Notes under the pieces: generated by a model | The model's input: only the letters and a program-made list of their open reading frames with translations | Databases searched by the model: none | What the model was told of the DNA's origin: nothing | Translations under genes and position numbers: made by a program | Assembly: GCA_014871605.1 (NCBI GenBank) | Contig: WGSQ01000002.1 | Span: 1 to 37,170, forward strand | Source: Collinsella sp. | GTDB lineage: Bacteria; Actinomycetota; Coriobacteriia; Coriobacteriales; Coriobacteriaceae | Reading direction: 5' to 3' | Length of the DNA stretch: 37,170 bases | Shown: positions 24,904 through 33,615 of the stretch, in pieces | Layout of the letters: every line of letters starts with the position of its first letter | Numbering within the stretch: the stretch's first letter is position 1

Positions 24904-27794
24904 CGTCGCCGCTCGTGGCGTGCGCGCCACAGTTGCAGATAGTGACCGATCTGCGCCGATTCGATGCGCTGGTAGGAGCTCGTGGGCAGCGACGTTAAGA
25001 ACTTCTTGCCATAGCCCTTCGTCACCAGGCGAGGATCCGCCAAGATCAGCACACCGCTATCGGTCGACGAGCGAATCAAACGCCCCGCGGCCTGCTTAAC
25101 CTCGAGCACCGCCTCGGGCAGCGAATAGCGCGCCCATGCGCGGTCTTCGCGCAGGTTGCGCTCGCACGAGAGCGGGTCCGTGGGGCTCGAGAACGGCAAC
25201 TTGGGAATGATGACGCAGCGCAGCGTCTCGCCGCTGGCATCAAACCCCTCCCAGAAGGCCTTGAGCGCAAAAAGCGACGAGGTCGGTTCGTTGATAAACC
25301 GGTCGCGCAGGCGACGAGGAGATGAGTTGCGCTGCTGGCAGTTGAGCTCCAGACCCGCACGGGCCATCTTGGGCTCAACGCGGGCGTATAGGTCCTCCAT
25401 GTCGCGCCGATTGGTGAACAACGTGAGCACCGATCCGCCCATGGCAAGATGGGCGTCGACCAGTACGCGCTCGAGCGCCGTAAGATAGCTCTCACGATCG
25501 CGCGGATCGGGGATATCGCCCGCAACGACTACAGCCATGTTCGAATCGAAGTCGTAGCTCGAATCCAAGTGCAGCGATGACGACGTTGAAGCACCGATGC
25601 GATCAAGGCCGACCGCATGGTTAAAGTGCTCAAAGCTTTTGGACACCGTCATGGTCGCCGAGGCAAAGATAGCCGTGTGAACCTCGGGCAGCCACTCGGT
25701 TGCCAAGGCCTCGCCAATGTCGATGCGCTCTGCGGTCATTGACTCTCCGCCGGCACGCAGCCTGCGATTGACCTGCAGCGAATACACGTAGTGTTCATCG
25801 GTACCATCAATGATGAGTTTTAGGTTCTCGGCCAGCTCGTGCAGGCGGCGCGAGATATCACCCAGGTCGACAACAACCTCTGGCTTGTCGGCGGCGACGG
25901 CTTGCACCAGCGCGTCGACGCTCTTGTCAGCTTGTTCCAATGCGTCGATGCCAGTGTAGGCCGACTGTAAGAAATCATGCCAGTCGTCAGATTCGCGCAG
26001 CTCGGGGCCAATCCATAGATTGGCATTGTCATAGCCCCCACGGGCACGGCGACCGAGCTCGCGAACGCCATCGAACACGCCGGCGATCGCCATGCTCGCG
26101 CGCGCAACCGTCGACGTCGCCTTGGCGGTAAGGCCCAGATAGAGCGTAGAGCCCTCGGAGGTTGCCAAATCACGGGAAACCTGGCTTAGCGCGCCGGTGC
26201 TCGAGCCACCCAGACGCTCAAACAGAACGCGTGATTCGTCCGCCGACACCACACGCGCCCACTGACGGCGCGCCTCGCGCTCGATGGAATGGGCCTCGTC
26301 GATTACCCAATGACGAATCGGCGGCAAAATCCTGCCCTCGGCCGCGACGTTGCGGAACAGCAGGGAATGGTTGGTGACCACCACATCGGCATGCGCCGCA
26401 CGACGGCGAGCGCCGTGGACCAAACATTTATCAGGGAAAAACGGGCAGAGGCGACGAGCACACTCGCGCGAGGCCGTCGTAAAGTCGGAACGGTTGACGC
26501 TGCGCCACCGAATGCCGAGCGAGTCGAGGTCGCCATCGGCTGATTGGCAGACGTACGCCATAATGACCGCGACCGCCGTGAGCGTGTCCGCCGGATCGCG
26601 CTTGGTGGTAATCTCGACCTGGCCGCGGCTCATGCGCTCGAGCTTGCGCAGGCACGGATAGTGGTCATACCCCTTGAGAGCGCAAAATGACAGACCACCG
26701 TCCAGTTGCTCGGCAAGTTTTGGCAGCTCATGGTACATGAGCTGGTCGGCAAGATTGTTCGATTTGGTCGCAATACCAACCGTGATGTTGTTACGGCGTG
26801 CTGCCTCGGCAAAAGGCACCAGATAGGCCATCGATTTGCCGACGCCTGTGCCTGCCTCAATTACTCGATGAGTGCCCGTGACCAGCGCATCGCGGACCTC
26901 GAGCGCCATCGCGATCTGCTCATCACGCGGCTCGTAGGTGGGATACATGCGATTGACCAGGCCACCTGGCGCATAGTCCGCCTCAATCTCCTCACGACTC
27001 GGCATCTTGAGTACCGGCAGTTCGTCGGCGTCCACCCGATCGTCGGCACGATCGGCCTTGAGAACGTCAGCACGAGCGGCGCTGAGAGAGAAGATAGAAC
27101 CAGGGTTCTGCCCCGCCAAGAATGAGAAGATAGGACGATAGGACCAAGGCACATCCGTATGCATGTCGGCTAGGCGCGCCATGAGGCCCTGGGGCAAGTC
27201 GGTGAGCGCCACGAGCAACACGCGCCATACGCCACACAGGGCGTCGACGTCGGCATTGGCACGGTGTGATACCGAGTCACAGCCAAACAGATCGGCCATA
27301 AAAGACAGCTTGTGCGAGGCCAGGCGCGGAAGCGCGATGCGCGACAGCGCCAGCGAATCGATCCAAATATCGCTCACGTTGACGCCGCCTTTGACCGACT
27401 CGATAAACGAGCGGTCGAACGTGGCGTTATGTGCGATCACCGGGCAACCACCGACAAAATCGGCGAGAGCGGCGACGGCCTCAACGGCCGACGGGGCATC
27501 TGCCACATCGGCATTTGTAATGCTCGTGAGCTCGGTAATCTCGGCGGGAATTAGCTGCTTGGGATGCACGAAGGTATCGAAGCGGTCGACGATCTCGCGG
27601 CCCGAAAGACGGGCCGCCGAGATCTCGATCAGCTCGTTGTCCTGCACCGAAAGACCTGTGGTCTCGGTATCGAGGACAATCACATCTTCCTCGATAAGGC
27701 CGAAGGACTGCGTTTTGGCGCGTTCGGCAAGCGTGGCATAGGAGTCGATGACAAACTGCGGCGTTCCTGACGAAACCGCGTCCTCGATTAGCAT
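24900..27794 (-). CDS. dinG: DinG-family ATP-dependent helicase fused to a DnaQ-type 3'-5' exonuclease
   Basis: The 964-residue protein has a DEDD exonuclease domain at about 37-205 (VLDTETTGL with Asp42 and Glu44, AHNATFDRSF, HRANADVD). An XPD/DinG superfamily 2 helicase follows: Walker A AGTGVGKS at 314-321, candidate iron-sulfur cysteines C381, C445, C450 and C457, DEAH at 499-502, and the C-terminal QAAGRLIRSSTDSGVL motif. It would unwind and trim damaged or structured DNA. The start at ATG 27794 overlaps the ddl stop, with only a weak ribosome binding site, so coupling is likely. The exonuclease fusion is known in Gram-positive DinG proteins. Confidence 0.94.
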   Translation of the reverse strand: MLIEDAVSSGTPQFVIDSYATLAERAKTQSFGLIEEDVIVLDTETTGLSVQDNELIEISAARLSGREIVDRFDTFVHPKQLIPAEITELTSITNADVADAPSAVEAVAALADFVGGCPVIAHNATFDRSFIESVKGGVNVSDIWIDSLALSRIALPRLASHKLSFMADLFGCDSVSHRANADVDALCGVWRVLLVALTDLPQGLMARLADMHTDVPWSYRPIFSFLAGQNPGSIFSLSAARADVLKADRADDRVDADELPVLKMPSREEIEADYAPGGLVNRMYPTYEPRDEQIAMALEVRDALVTGTHRVIEAGTGVGKSMAYLVPFAEAARRNNITVGIATKSNNLADQLMYHELPKLAEQLDGGLSFCALKGYDHYPCLRKLERMSRGQVEITTKRDPADTLTAVAVIMAYVCQSADGDLDSLGIRWRSVNRSDFTTASRECARRLCPFFPDKCLVHGARRRAAHADVVVTNHSLLFRNVAAEGRILPPIRHWVIDEAHSIEREARRQWARVVSADESRVLFERLGGSSTGALSQVSRDLATSEGSTLYLGLTAKATSTVARASMAIAGVFDGVRELGRRARGGYDNANLWIGPELRESDDWHDFLQSAYTGIDALEQADKSVDALVQAVAADKPEVVVDLGDISRRLHELAENLKLIIDGTDEHYVYSLQVNRRLRAGGESMTAERIDIGEALATEWLPEVHTAIFASATMTVSKSFEHFNHAVGLDRIGASTSSSLHLDSSYDFDSNMAVVVAGDIPDPRDRESYLTALERVLVDAHLAMGGSVLTLFTNRRDMEDLYARVEPKMARAGLELNCQQRNSSPRRLRDRFINEPTSSLFALKAFWEGFDASGETLRCVIIPKLPFSSPTDPLSCERNLREDRAWARYSLPEAVLEVKQAAGRLIRSSTDSGVLILADPRLVTKGYGKKFLTSLPTSSYQRIESAQIGHYLQLWRARHERRR

Positions 27795-28753
27795 GCAATG
27801 CCCGCTCGACGAAGACCCATACGGATCAGGCTGTCACAGACCTGCGGGAACGTCATGTCGTCGGTGTGGCGGATCTCATCCGGATACAGCGACGTATCGG
27901 TCATGCCGGGAATGGTATTGGTCTCGAGGATAACGGGGCCGTCCTCGCTCACGATAAAATCGCTGCGCGAGATGCCCAGGCAACCGAGGGCCTTGTGAGC
28001 GGCACAGGCAAGCTCCTGGGCACGAGCATAGTTCTCGGGTGAAATCTGCGCCGGAATGCGATGGATGTCCGTAGGGTCGACATATTTCACGTCCAGATCG
28101 TAGAACTCGCAGTCCTCGGGCTTACGAATCTCGACGATCGGCAGAGCGCGCACGTCATCCTCGCCGTATACGCCGACGGTGATCTCGGTACCCTCGATGC
28201 ACTTCTCGACCAGCACTTTGTCGCCAAACTCAAACGCCTTGGCGATAGCCGCGGGCAGCTCGGAGGGTTCATGGACCAGGGAGATGCCATAGCTGGAGCC
28301 GTTAACGGCCGGCTTTACAAAGCAGCGCTCGCCACAGACCTCGACAATGTGATCGATATTGACTTCATCGCCCACCTCGAGCGCGAGGCCGGGGGCAATG
28401 GGAATGCCCGCCTTGGCGTACAGGAGCTTCGAGACCTCCTTGTCGGCACCGCAGGCGCTCGCGAGCACGCCCGAGGCCGTGTAGGGGATACCCAGGGTCT
28501 CCATGGCACCCTGCATGGCACCATCCTCACCGCCGGCACCGTGCATGGCGATAAATGCCACGTCGAAACCACCGGTCGCCATGGTTACCATAAAATCATC
28601 GGCAGCCGTGTCGAGCAGTTCCACCGAAGTGTAGCCGGCCTCCTTCAGGGCCGCCACGACGTTCTTTCCCGAATTGAGCGAGATCTCGCGCTCAGCGGAA
28701 TGACCGCCCGCCAAGACCGCTACGTGCATGTTCTCTAGGCTTTTACCCGGCAT
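27788..28753 (-). CDS. ddl: D-alanine--D-alanine ligase
   Basis: This ATP-grasp enzyme of 321 residues joins two D-alanines for peptidoglycan precursor synthesis. Landmarks are AVLAGGHSAEREISL (N-terminal loop), FIAMHGAGGEDGAMQG, FVKPAVNGSSYGI, VLVEKCIEGTEITVG and the metal-binding VILETNTIPGMTDTSLYPDE near the end. GGAGGAG stands 7 bases before the ATG. It is the first gene of a coupled pair with dinG and diverges from rlmN. Confidence 0.96.
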   Translation of the reverse strand: MPGKSLENMHVAVLAGGHSAEREISLNSGKNVVAALKEAGYTSVELLDTAADDFMVTMATGGFDVAFIAMHGAGGEDGAMQGAMETLGIPYTASGVLASACGADKEVSKLLYAKAGIPIAPGLALEVGDEVNIDHIVEVCGERCFVKPAVNGSSYGISLVHEPSELPAAIAKAFEFGDKVLVEKCIEGTEITVGVYGEDDVRALPIVEIRKPEDCEFYDLDVKYVDPTDIHRIPAQISPENYARAQELACAAHKALGCLGISRSDFIVSEDGPVILETNTIPGMTDTSLYPDEIRHTDDMTFPQVCDSLIRMGLRRAGIAC

Positions 28754-28793
28754 GGGCAGACTCCTCCTCTATAATTTCTGCAGCTGATACCAT

Positions 28794-28823
28794 ATTGTAG
28801 CGATACCCTCTACGTTTCCCCAA
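28794..28823 (-). promoter_or_regulatory. candidate promoter of ddl-dinG
   Basis: On the minus strand TTGGGG (28818-28823) and TACAAT (28794-28799) are 18 bases apart, and the -10 element lies about 40 bases before the ddl start. The -35 match is weak. It lies in the 85-bp divergent region shared with rlmN. Confidence 0.35.
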
Positions 28824-28838
28824 AATCGAAAGGCTTCC

Positions 28839-29891
28839 ATGAATCCCAGGACTAAATCTCAGGACATTCGCGACTTGAGCCAAAACGATATTCGCGAGCT
28901 CGTGGCCGAACTTGGCCAGCCCGCCTTCCGCGCGAAGCAGCTTATCGAATGGGTCTTCGAGAAGAACGTTTGTTCGTTTGACGATATGACCAACCTTCCC
29001 AAGGCTTTCCGCGAGCAGCTTAAAGAGGCTTTTGCCTTTGATACGCCGACTGAGCTCACCAAGCAGGTTTCCAAAGATGGCTCGCGCAAGTATCTGCTCG
29101 AGTACCACGATGGCATTTCCGTCGAGACTGTCGGCATGCCCCGTCGTAACAAACTTTCCGTCTGCGTTTCCACCCAGGCAGGCTGCGGCATGGGCTGCGC
29201 CTTTTGCGCTACCGGTCTCAACGGCCTCAAGCGCTCTCTGACCGCTCAAGAGATCGTCGACCAGGTGCTTCACGTATCCAACGACTTTGGCGAGCGTGCC
29301 ACAAGCGTTGTCTTCATGGGCCAGGGCGAGCCGTTTGCCAACTACGACGAGGTTCTCAAGGCATTGCGTATCCTCAATGACCCCGATGGCATCGGTATCG
29401 GCGCTCGTCACCTCACCGTCTCTACCAGCGGCGTTATTCCCGGTATTCGCAAATTTGCCGACATCCCCGAGCAGTTCACGCTTGCCGTTTCCCTGCATTC
29501 CGCCATCCAGTCGACGCGCAATAAGCTCATGCCCGGTGTTAAGAAGTACACGCTGCTTCGCCTTCACGAAGCGCTTCAGCTCTACACCGAGAAGACTGGC
29601 CGCCGCCCGACCTATGAGTATGCCATGATCGAAGGCGTCAACGATACGAATCCCGAGATGCAGGCACTCTGCGACTTCTGCGAGGGAACGCTGTGCCACG
29701 TTAACCTGATTCAACTTAACGACATCGAGGGCAGCCCGCTCAAGCCGTCGCCGATTCATAAGGTTGAGGATCTTCAGCGTCGTCTTGAGTCCCGTGGCAT
29801 CGAGACCACGATTCGTAACTCCCGTGGTAACGATATTGACGCCGCTTGCGGACAGCTAAAACAGCGTTTCAAAGTTCAGAAGAACGCATAG
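28839..29891 (+). CDS. rlmN: 23S rRNA (adenine2503-C2)/tRNA methyltransferase RlmN
   Basis: This radical-SAM enzyme of 350 residues methylates A2503 of 23S rRNA and A37 of some tRNAs. The iron-sulfur cluster motif is Cys116, Cys120, Cys123 (CGMGCAFC), and the methyl-carrying cysteine near the C terminus is Cys337 (AACGQL). An N-terminal helical domain (RAKQLIEWVF) and the MGQGEP, LAVSLHS and IEGVNDTNPE segments are typical. AAAGG lies before the ATG. It is a single gene ended by the hairpin at 29929. Confidence 0.97.
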   Translation: MNPRTKSQDIRDLSQNDIRELVAELGQPAFRAKQLIEWVFEKNVCSFDDMTNLPKAFREQLKEAFAFDTPTELTKQVSKDGSRKYLLEYHDGISVETVGMPRRNKLSVCVSTQAGCGMGCAFCATGLNGLKRSLTAQEIVDQVLHVSNDFGERATSVVFMGQGEPFANYDEVLKALRILNDPDGIGIGARHLTVSTSGVIPGIRKFADIPEQFTLAVSLHSAIQSTRNKLMPGVKKYTLLRLHEALQLYTEKTGRRPTYEYAMIEGVNDTNPEMQALCDFCEGTLCHVNLIQLNDIEGSPLKPSPIHKVEDLQRRLESRGIETTIRNSRGNDIDAACGQLKQRFKVQKNA

Positions 29892-29909
29892 GGGAGTCGC
29901 ACTCCAAAA

Positions 29910-29925
29910 CGTTTCATGTGAAACA
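29910..29925. other. degenerate parS-like site
   Basis: CGTTTCATGTGAAACA differs from the parS consensus TGTTTCACGTGAAACA at two of 16 positions, and the core palindrome is nearly kept. It lies between rlmN and its terminator, 2.2 kb from the three perfect sites. Binding by ParB is uncertain. Confidence 0.45.
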
Positions 29926-29928
29926 TCG

Positions 29929-29970
29929 AACGGCCCCTGTTGCAGGATATGCAACAGGGGCCGTTTCATT
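29929..29970 (+). terminator. rlmN terminator
   Basis: A 16-bp perfect stem (29929-29944 and 29950-29965) with a 5-base loop is followed by TTTCATTTATT. It is a strong hairpin 38 bases past the rlmN stop. Confidence 0.85.
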
Positions 29971-30019
29971 TATTGACCTCAATTTTGGACCGCTGCTAGC
30001 TTTCCCATTTTTTACGGAC

Positions 30020-30061
30020 AAAATAAGCGGCCCTTGTCTCATGAATCAGACAAGGGCCGCT
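30020..30061 (-). terminator. terminator of the rsmG-parAB unit
   Basis: A 14-bp perfect stem (30026-30039 and 30048-30061) is followed on the minus strand by TATTTTG. It lies 29 bases past the end of the small YtxH-like gene. Confidence 0.75.
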
Positions 30062-30081
30062 CAAAATATGCAGGGTAATTG

Positions 30082-30093
30082 TTAGGTACCTAA
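30082..30093. repeat. 12-bp palindrome TTAGGTACCTAA, copy 1
   Basis: This perfect palindrome spans the stop codon of the YtxH-like gene. An identical copy lies at 33587-33598, just upstream of khpB. I saw no other copies in the window. Confidence 0.7.
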
Positions 30094-30344
30094 TAGCCTA
30101 CATTTTCCCATTGGTTGCTAACCCAACCTTGATTAATCTTAGGATTTTTCGTTACCTGAGCAGTGCGCATGGCAACATCTTCTGTCATAACATCCATTTT
30201 CTTCTTGGAAGTATCGACAATATCTTGCGCGCCACGAAGCAAACGACCTCGAAGTTCATCGTCTGTCGCGATCTTATAACCAGCAAAGGCACCAGCCGCG
30301 ACAGTCGTCACCAATGCAATCGCAGTTAAAATCTTATTCCTCAT
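30090..30344 (-). CDS. small YtxH-like membrane-anchored protein
   Basis: This 84-residue protein has a membrane segment at about 4-24 (ILTAIALVTTVAAGAFAGYKIA) followed by a charged helical part (DELRGRLLRGAQDIVDTSKKKM), the pattern of YtxH-domain proteins. ATG 30344 follows AAGGAGG by about 6 bases and overlaps the end of parB by 11 bases, so it is the last gene of the parAB unit. The function is unknown. Its place behind parB is worth noting. Confidence 0.75.
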   Translation of the reverse strand: MRNKILTAIALVTTVAAGAFAGYKIATDDELRGRLLRGAQDIVDTSKKKMDVMTEDVAMRTAQVTKNPKINQGWVSNQWENVGY

Positions 30345-31239
30345 CTTGGCCTCCTTGATCAAACTGAATCATTTCACCAAGAATACGAGAGAGCTCTTCC
30401 TCGTCTTTAAACTCAATCTCAATCTTATTCTTTCCACGCGAGCTTTTCACGCGCACGTTGGTATTAAATACCTGACGAAGTACACGCGCAGCCTTTTTAA
30501 AAGACTGAGGCGTTGCAGGCCGCGGCGTCTTAGGTGTCTCTCCGGCAGAAAACAATGGAGCAAGATTTTCTGTCGCTCTTACAGAAAGGCCCTCCGCAAC
30601 AACCTTCTCTGCAAGTCGAATTCGAGCATCCTCATAGGGAACTGCAAGAATCGCACGTGCGTGACCAGCAGTAAGTTTACCCTCAAAAATCATTTGCTGA
30701 ACTACTTCGGGGAGATCGAGAAGGCGCAGCGAATTTGTAATTGCAGAGCGTGATTTGCTTACTGCCTTCGACAATGCCTCCTGGGTCATACCGCTGGCAT
30801 CAATGAGCTGGCGATAGCCCTTAGCCTCTTCGACGGGATTCAGATCAGAACGCTGAAGGTTTTCGATAAGAGCAAGAGCCAGCATCTCTTCATCATTAAC
30901 ATCTTTAATGATGACAGGCAGCTCCTCAAGACCAGCAAGCTTTGACGCCTGGTAACGACGCTCACCAGCGATGATCTCATAGCCGTTTCCATGCTTGCGA
31001 ACCAAAAGCGGCTGCAAAACGCCATGTTCTTGGATTGACTCGCTCAACTCGCGAAGTTCAGTTTCATTAAAGTGAATTCGCGGTTGATTAGGGTTGGGAA
31101 CGATATCCTCAACCGGTAGTTTTGTTTCAGATGCTGTATTTGAAGCAGATGCAGCAGAACCACCGGTCTCATACTCAGCCTCTGAGACCAAAGCATTGAG
31201 TCCGCGTCCCAATCCACCGCGTTTCTTTGCACTAGGCAC
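30334..31239 (-). CDS. parB: chromosome partitioning protein ParB
   Basis: This is a centromere-binding CTPase of 301 residues. It has the N-terminal GLGRGLNAL motif, the LPVEDIVPNPNQPR strand, the GERRYQA CTP/ParB box, the ALIENLQRSDLNPVEEA segment, a helix-turn-helix (TQEALSKAVSKSRSAITNSLRLL) that reads parS, and a C-terminal dimer domain. GTG 31239 overlaps the end of parA by 8 bases, with AGAGGTGA upstream. Three perfect parS sites lie next to parA, and a degenerate one lies beyond rlmN. Confidence 0.97.
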   Translation of the reverse strand: MPSAKKRGGLGRGLNALVSEAEYETGGSAASASNTASETKLPVEDIVPNPNQPRIHFNETELRELSESIQEHGVLQPLLVRKHGNGYEIIAGERRYQASKLAGLEELPVIIKDVNDEEMLALALIENLQRSDLNPVEEAKGYRQLIDASGMTQEALSKAVSKSRSAITNSLRLLDLPEVVQQMIFEGKLTAGHARAILAVPYEDARIRLAEKVVAEGLSVRATENLAPLFSAGETPKTPRPATPQSFKKAARVLRQVFNTNVRVKSSRGKNKIEIEFKDEEELSRILGEMIQFDQGGQDEE

Positions 31240-32032
31240 GCTTGATCACCTCTTTTGCAAGGTTCATATACGCTTTTGCACCCTTATTTTGAGGTGCATA
31301 GGTAATTACCGGTTCTCCAAAAGACGGAGCTTCAGAGATTTTAACAGTACGGGGAATCAGCGTCTTAAACGCCTTATCACCAAAGTACGATTGAACTTCC
31401 TCAACAACCTGATTCGACAAAGAAGTACGTGAGTCATACATGGTCATAAGCACGCCATAGGTGTCTAAGCCCTTGTTCAGACGTGATTTGACCATCTTCA
31501 TTGACTCAAGCAGCTTCGTAACGCCCTCGAGTGCGTAATACTCACACTGGATTGGAATCAAAACGCTATCTGCTGCGGTCAAGGCATTGATTGTAAGCAG
31601 GCCGAGCGAAGGAGGACAGTCAATGAAAATAAAATCGAACTCGTCCTGAATCGGCTCAAGCAAGTCTTTGAGGCGGGTTTCACGAGCAATTGCGCTTACG
31701 AGCTCAATTTCAGCACCTGCAAGCTGAATCGTAGCTGGAATTACGAATACCTTTTTGCAATTTGTATCAAGAACAAGCGATTCTGCCGGCACATCATTCA
31801 ACAATGCATCATAGATGCAGTGATCAAGGTCTTCTTTTTCAATTCCAAATCCACTTGTACTGTTTCCCTGCGGATCAAAATCGACAATCAGTGTCTTACG
31901 ACCCTGCTCACCCAGTGCTGCTGCAAGGTTTACAGCCGTTGTTGACTTACCGACGCCGCCTTTTTGATTGATGATTGCAATGATACGCGTGTCTTTTGCG
32001 TTCTTAGAACGCTTAACGTCGCGAAATCCCAC
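31232..32032 (-). CDS. parA: chromosome partitioning ATPase ParA (Soj)
   Basis: This deviant Walker ATPase of 266 residues has P-loop KGGVGKST at about 24-31, VDFDPQGN (Walker A') and FIDCPPSLGLLTINAL (Walker B region). GTG 32032 follows AGGAGGGACC. It would move ParB-parS complexes and thus origins. It is AT-richer than the neighbouring genes: 25 G+C in the 60 bases 31261-31320. It is the gene upstream of parB in one unit. Confidence 0.97.
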   Translation of the reverse strand: MGFRDVKRSKNAKDTRIIAIINQKGGVGKSTTAVNLAAALGEQGRKTLIVDFDPQGNSTSGFGIEKEDLDHCIYDALLNDVPAESLVLDTNCKKVFVIPATIQLAGAEIELVSAIARETRLKDLLEPIQDEFDFIFIDCPPSLGLLTINALTAADSVLIPIQCEYYALEGVTKLLESMKMVKSRLNKGLDTYGVLMTMYDSRTSLSNQVVEEVQSYFGDKAFKTLIPRTVKISEAPSFGEPVITYAPQNKGAKAYMNLAKEVIKRA

Positions 32033-32071
32033 GGTCCCTCCTGGTGTGTATTAAAGCTGTCAAACGGAGGA

Positions 32072-32087
32072 TGTTTCACGTGAAACA
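32072..32087. other. parS site 1
   Basis: This is a perfect TGTTTCACGTGAAACA palindrome, 40 bases upstream of the parA start. It is one of three perfect sites within 94 bases. Confidence 0.95.
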
Positions 32088-32110
32088 TTCCGATTCGATA
32101 TCAACTGCCA

Positions 32111-32126
32111 TGTTTCACGTGAAACA
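32111..32126. other. parS site 2
   Basis: This is a perfect TGTTTCACGTGAAACA palindrome in the rsmG-parA gap, 39 bases from site 1. Confidence 0.95.
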
Positions 32127-32149
32127 CTGCAAGTTGTTAGTATCCATTA

Positions 32150-32165
32150 TGTTTCACGTGAAACA
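32150..32165. other. parS site 3
   Basis: This is a perfect TGTTTCACGTGAAACA palindrome that ends one base before the rsmG stop codon. It is 39 bases from site 2, so the three sites are evenly spaced by 39 bp. Confidence 0.95.
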
Positions 32166-32166
32166 T

Positions 32167-32904
32167 CTAGGCAAGCGGATTCTTCTTTGCCATGCCATTT
32201 GCACGAGGCAATGAAACAGATGCTGGATGACTCTTCTTAAGAACAATGAACTCCCTGTGGCCCAAGCCCTCAGGCAAATCGATTGCGTCATTCAGAAGCA
32301 AAGTGAAGCCACAAATCTTAGCTGCTGACATGCCAGAAGCAAGCTCCTCATCCGAAGGATTGCCCTTGGTGATAACAAATAGCCCTCCATCCTTGAGGAA
32401 CGGAGCTGCATACTCAACAAGAATCGGTAGAGGAGCCAGTGCGCGGGCAGTTACGACAGAGAACTGCTTCTTATGGCTTCGAGCATATTCTTCAAGACGA
32501 TCATGGACCGCATGAGCATGTTTCAACCCAAGAGCATGAACAAAAGAATTGACGGCATCAACCTTCTTACCAACAGAGTCAATATAAGTAGCTTTACGAT
32601 GCGTGGTTATGGTTAACGGAATACCAGGGAAGCCCGCACCTGTCCCCATATCGAGCAAAGCTCCCTCAGGTGCCTTATTGATATAGGGGAGCAAAACAAG
32701 TGAGTCGAGGATATGAAGTACCGCAGCATCTTCAACGTTAAGAATACGGGTGAGATTAGTTGTCTTATTTGTTTCCAGAACCAAATCCAAATGCTGAATA
32801 CAATTCCTCATCTCAACATCAGATACGCTCAAGGAATACTCTTTGCAATAGGAAGTTAGACGAATCAACATCTCGTCAGCTTGCTGATCAGTAAGTACCA
32901 ACAA
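32167..32904 (-). CDS. rsmG: 16S rRNA (guanine527-N7)-methyltransferase
   Basis: This SAM-dependent enzyme (formerly GidB) methylates G527 of 16S rRNA. It carries LLDMGTGAGFPGIPL (SAM-binding loop), TNLTRILNVEDAAVLHILDSL and VTARALAPLPILVEYA, all typical. The longer frame runs back through the khpB terminator, so the real start must lie after it. TTG 32904, with AAAGGAG 5-6 bases upstream, gives 245 residues, the usual family length. A terminator separates it from khpB, so rsmG heads the parAB unit. Confidence 0.94.
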   Translation of the reverse strand: MLVLTDQQADEMLIRLTSYCKEYSLSVSDVEMRNCIQHLDLVLETNKTTNLTRILNVEDAAVLHILDSLVLLPYINKAPEGALLDMGTGAGFPGIPLTITTHRKATYIDSVGKKVDAVNSFVHALGLKHAHAVHDRLEEYARSHKKQFSVVTARALAPLPILVEYAAPFLKDGGLFVITKGNPSDEELASGMSAAKICGFTLLLNDAIDLPEGLGHREFIVLKKSHPASVSLPRANGMAKKNPLA

Positions 32905-32950
32905 CGAAAGCTCCTTTCTGACAAAAATCAGTGTATCGAGAACTTTTGAC

Positions 32951-32983
32951 AAAAAAAAGGGGACGTGGAAACCACGTCCCCTT
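32951..32983 (-). terminator. terminator of the rpmH-khpB operon
   Basis: A 12-bp perfect stem (32957-32968 and 32972-32983) with a 3-base loop is followed on the minus strand by eight Ts. It lies 18 bases past the khpB stop. Confidence 0.92.
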
Positions 32984-33001
32984 AGCATAAGCTCGAGTAG
33001 A

Positions 33002-33571
33002 TTATCGAGCAACAATCACCACATGGCGATCGGGGTCAGAACCCTCAGAATGAGTATCGACGGCGTCATTGCCACGAAGTGCAATGTGAACCAGTCGGCG
33101 CTCGTAGGCATTCATGGGCGGAAGCGAAACACTCTTATGAGTGCGGATGGCACGCTCGGCTGCAGACTGAGCCATGGAGGCAACCTTGTCCTGACGGCGG
33201 CTCTTGTATCCCTCGACGTCCACTACAACCGGATACCTAAAGCCAAGCTTGCGGCTCACTAGCAAAGAGAACATAACCTGAAGGGCATCAAGGGTGCGAC
33301 CATGACGGCCAATGAGAACAGCAAGGTCGGGAGCCGTTACATCCAGAATCAGCTCACCCTCGTCGCCCTCATACTCATCGATAGGAGAGTTGGCGGCATC
33401 GAAGTGCGAAAGGATGGAACGCAGGATGGAAATCGCGACATCGGCAATGGTGTCGAGCTCCTCGTCGGTCAGCTCTTCACCGGCCTTGTAGCGCTGTGCA
33501 ATCTCGGGATAATCGCCCGCGACCTGCGGGGCAACCTCCTCAAGCATATCCTCGATGATCTCTTCAGACAT
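33002..33571 (-). CDS. khpB: RNA-binding protein KhpB (Jag): KH and R3H domains
   Basis: The 189-residue protein has an acidic N-terminal part, a KH domain at about 75-140 with the VLIGRHGRTLDAL loop, and an R3H domain at the C terminus (NAYERRLVHIAL). KhpB binds RNA together with KhpA and affects cell division and envelope genes in Gram-positive bacteria. ATG 33571 has GGAG upstream; a longer TTG start at 33583 is less likely. It is the last gene of the rpmH operon. Confidence 0.94.
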   Translation of the reverse strand: MSEEIIEDMLEEVAPQVAGDYPEIAQRYKAGEELTDEELDTIADVAISILRSILSHFDAANSPIDEYEGDEGELILDVTAPDLAVLIGRHGRTLDALQVMFSLLVSRKLGFRYPVVVDVEGYKSRRQDKVASMAQSAAERAIRTHKSVSLPPMNAYERRLVHIALRGNDAVDTHSEGSDPDRHVVIVAR

Positions 33572-33586
33572 AACGTACTCCAAAAG

Positions 33587-33598
33587 TTAGGTACCTAA
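33587..33598. repeat. 12-bp palindrome TTAGGTACCTAA, copy 2
   Basis: This copy is identical to 30082-30093. It lies in the yidC-khpB gap directly before the khpB ribosome binding site. Confidence 0.7.
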
Positions 33599-33615
33599 AT
33601 AAGATTGATATCCCG

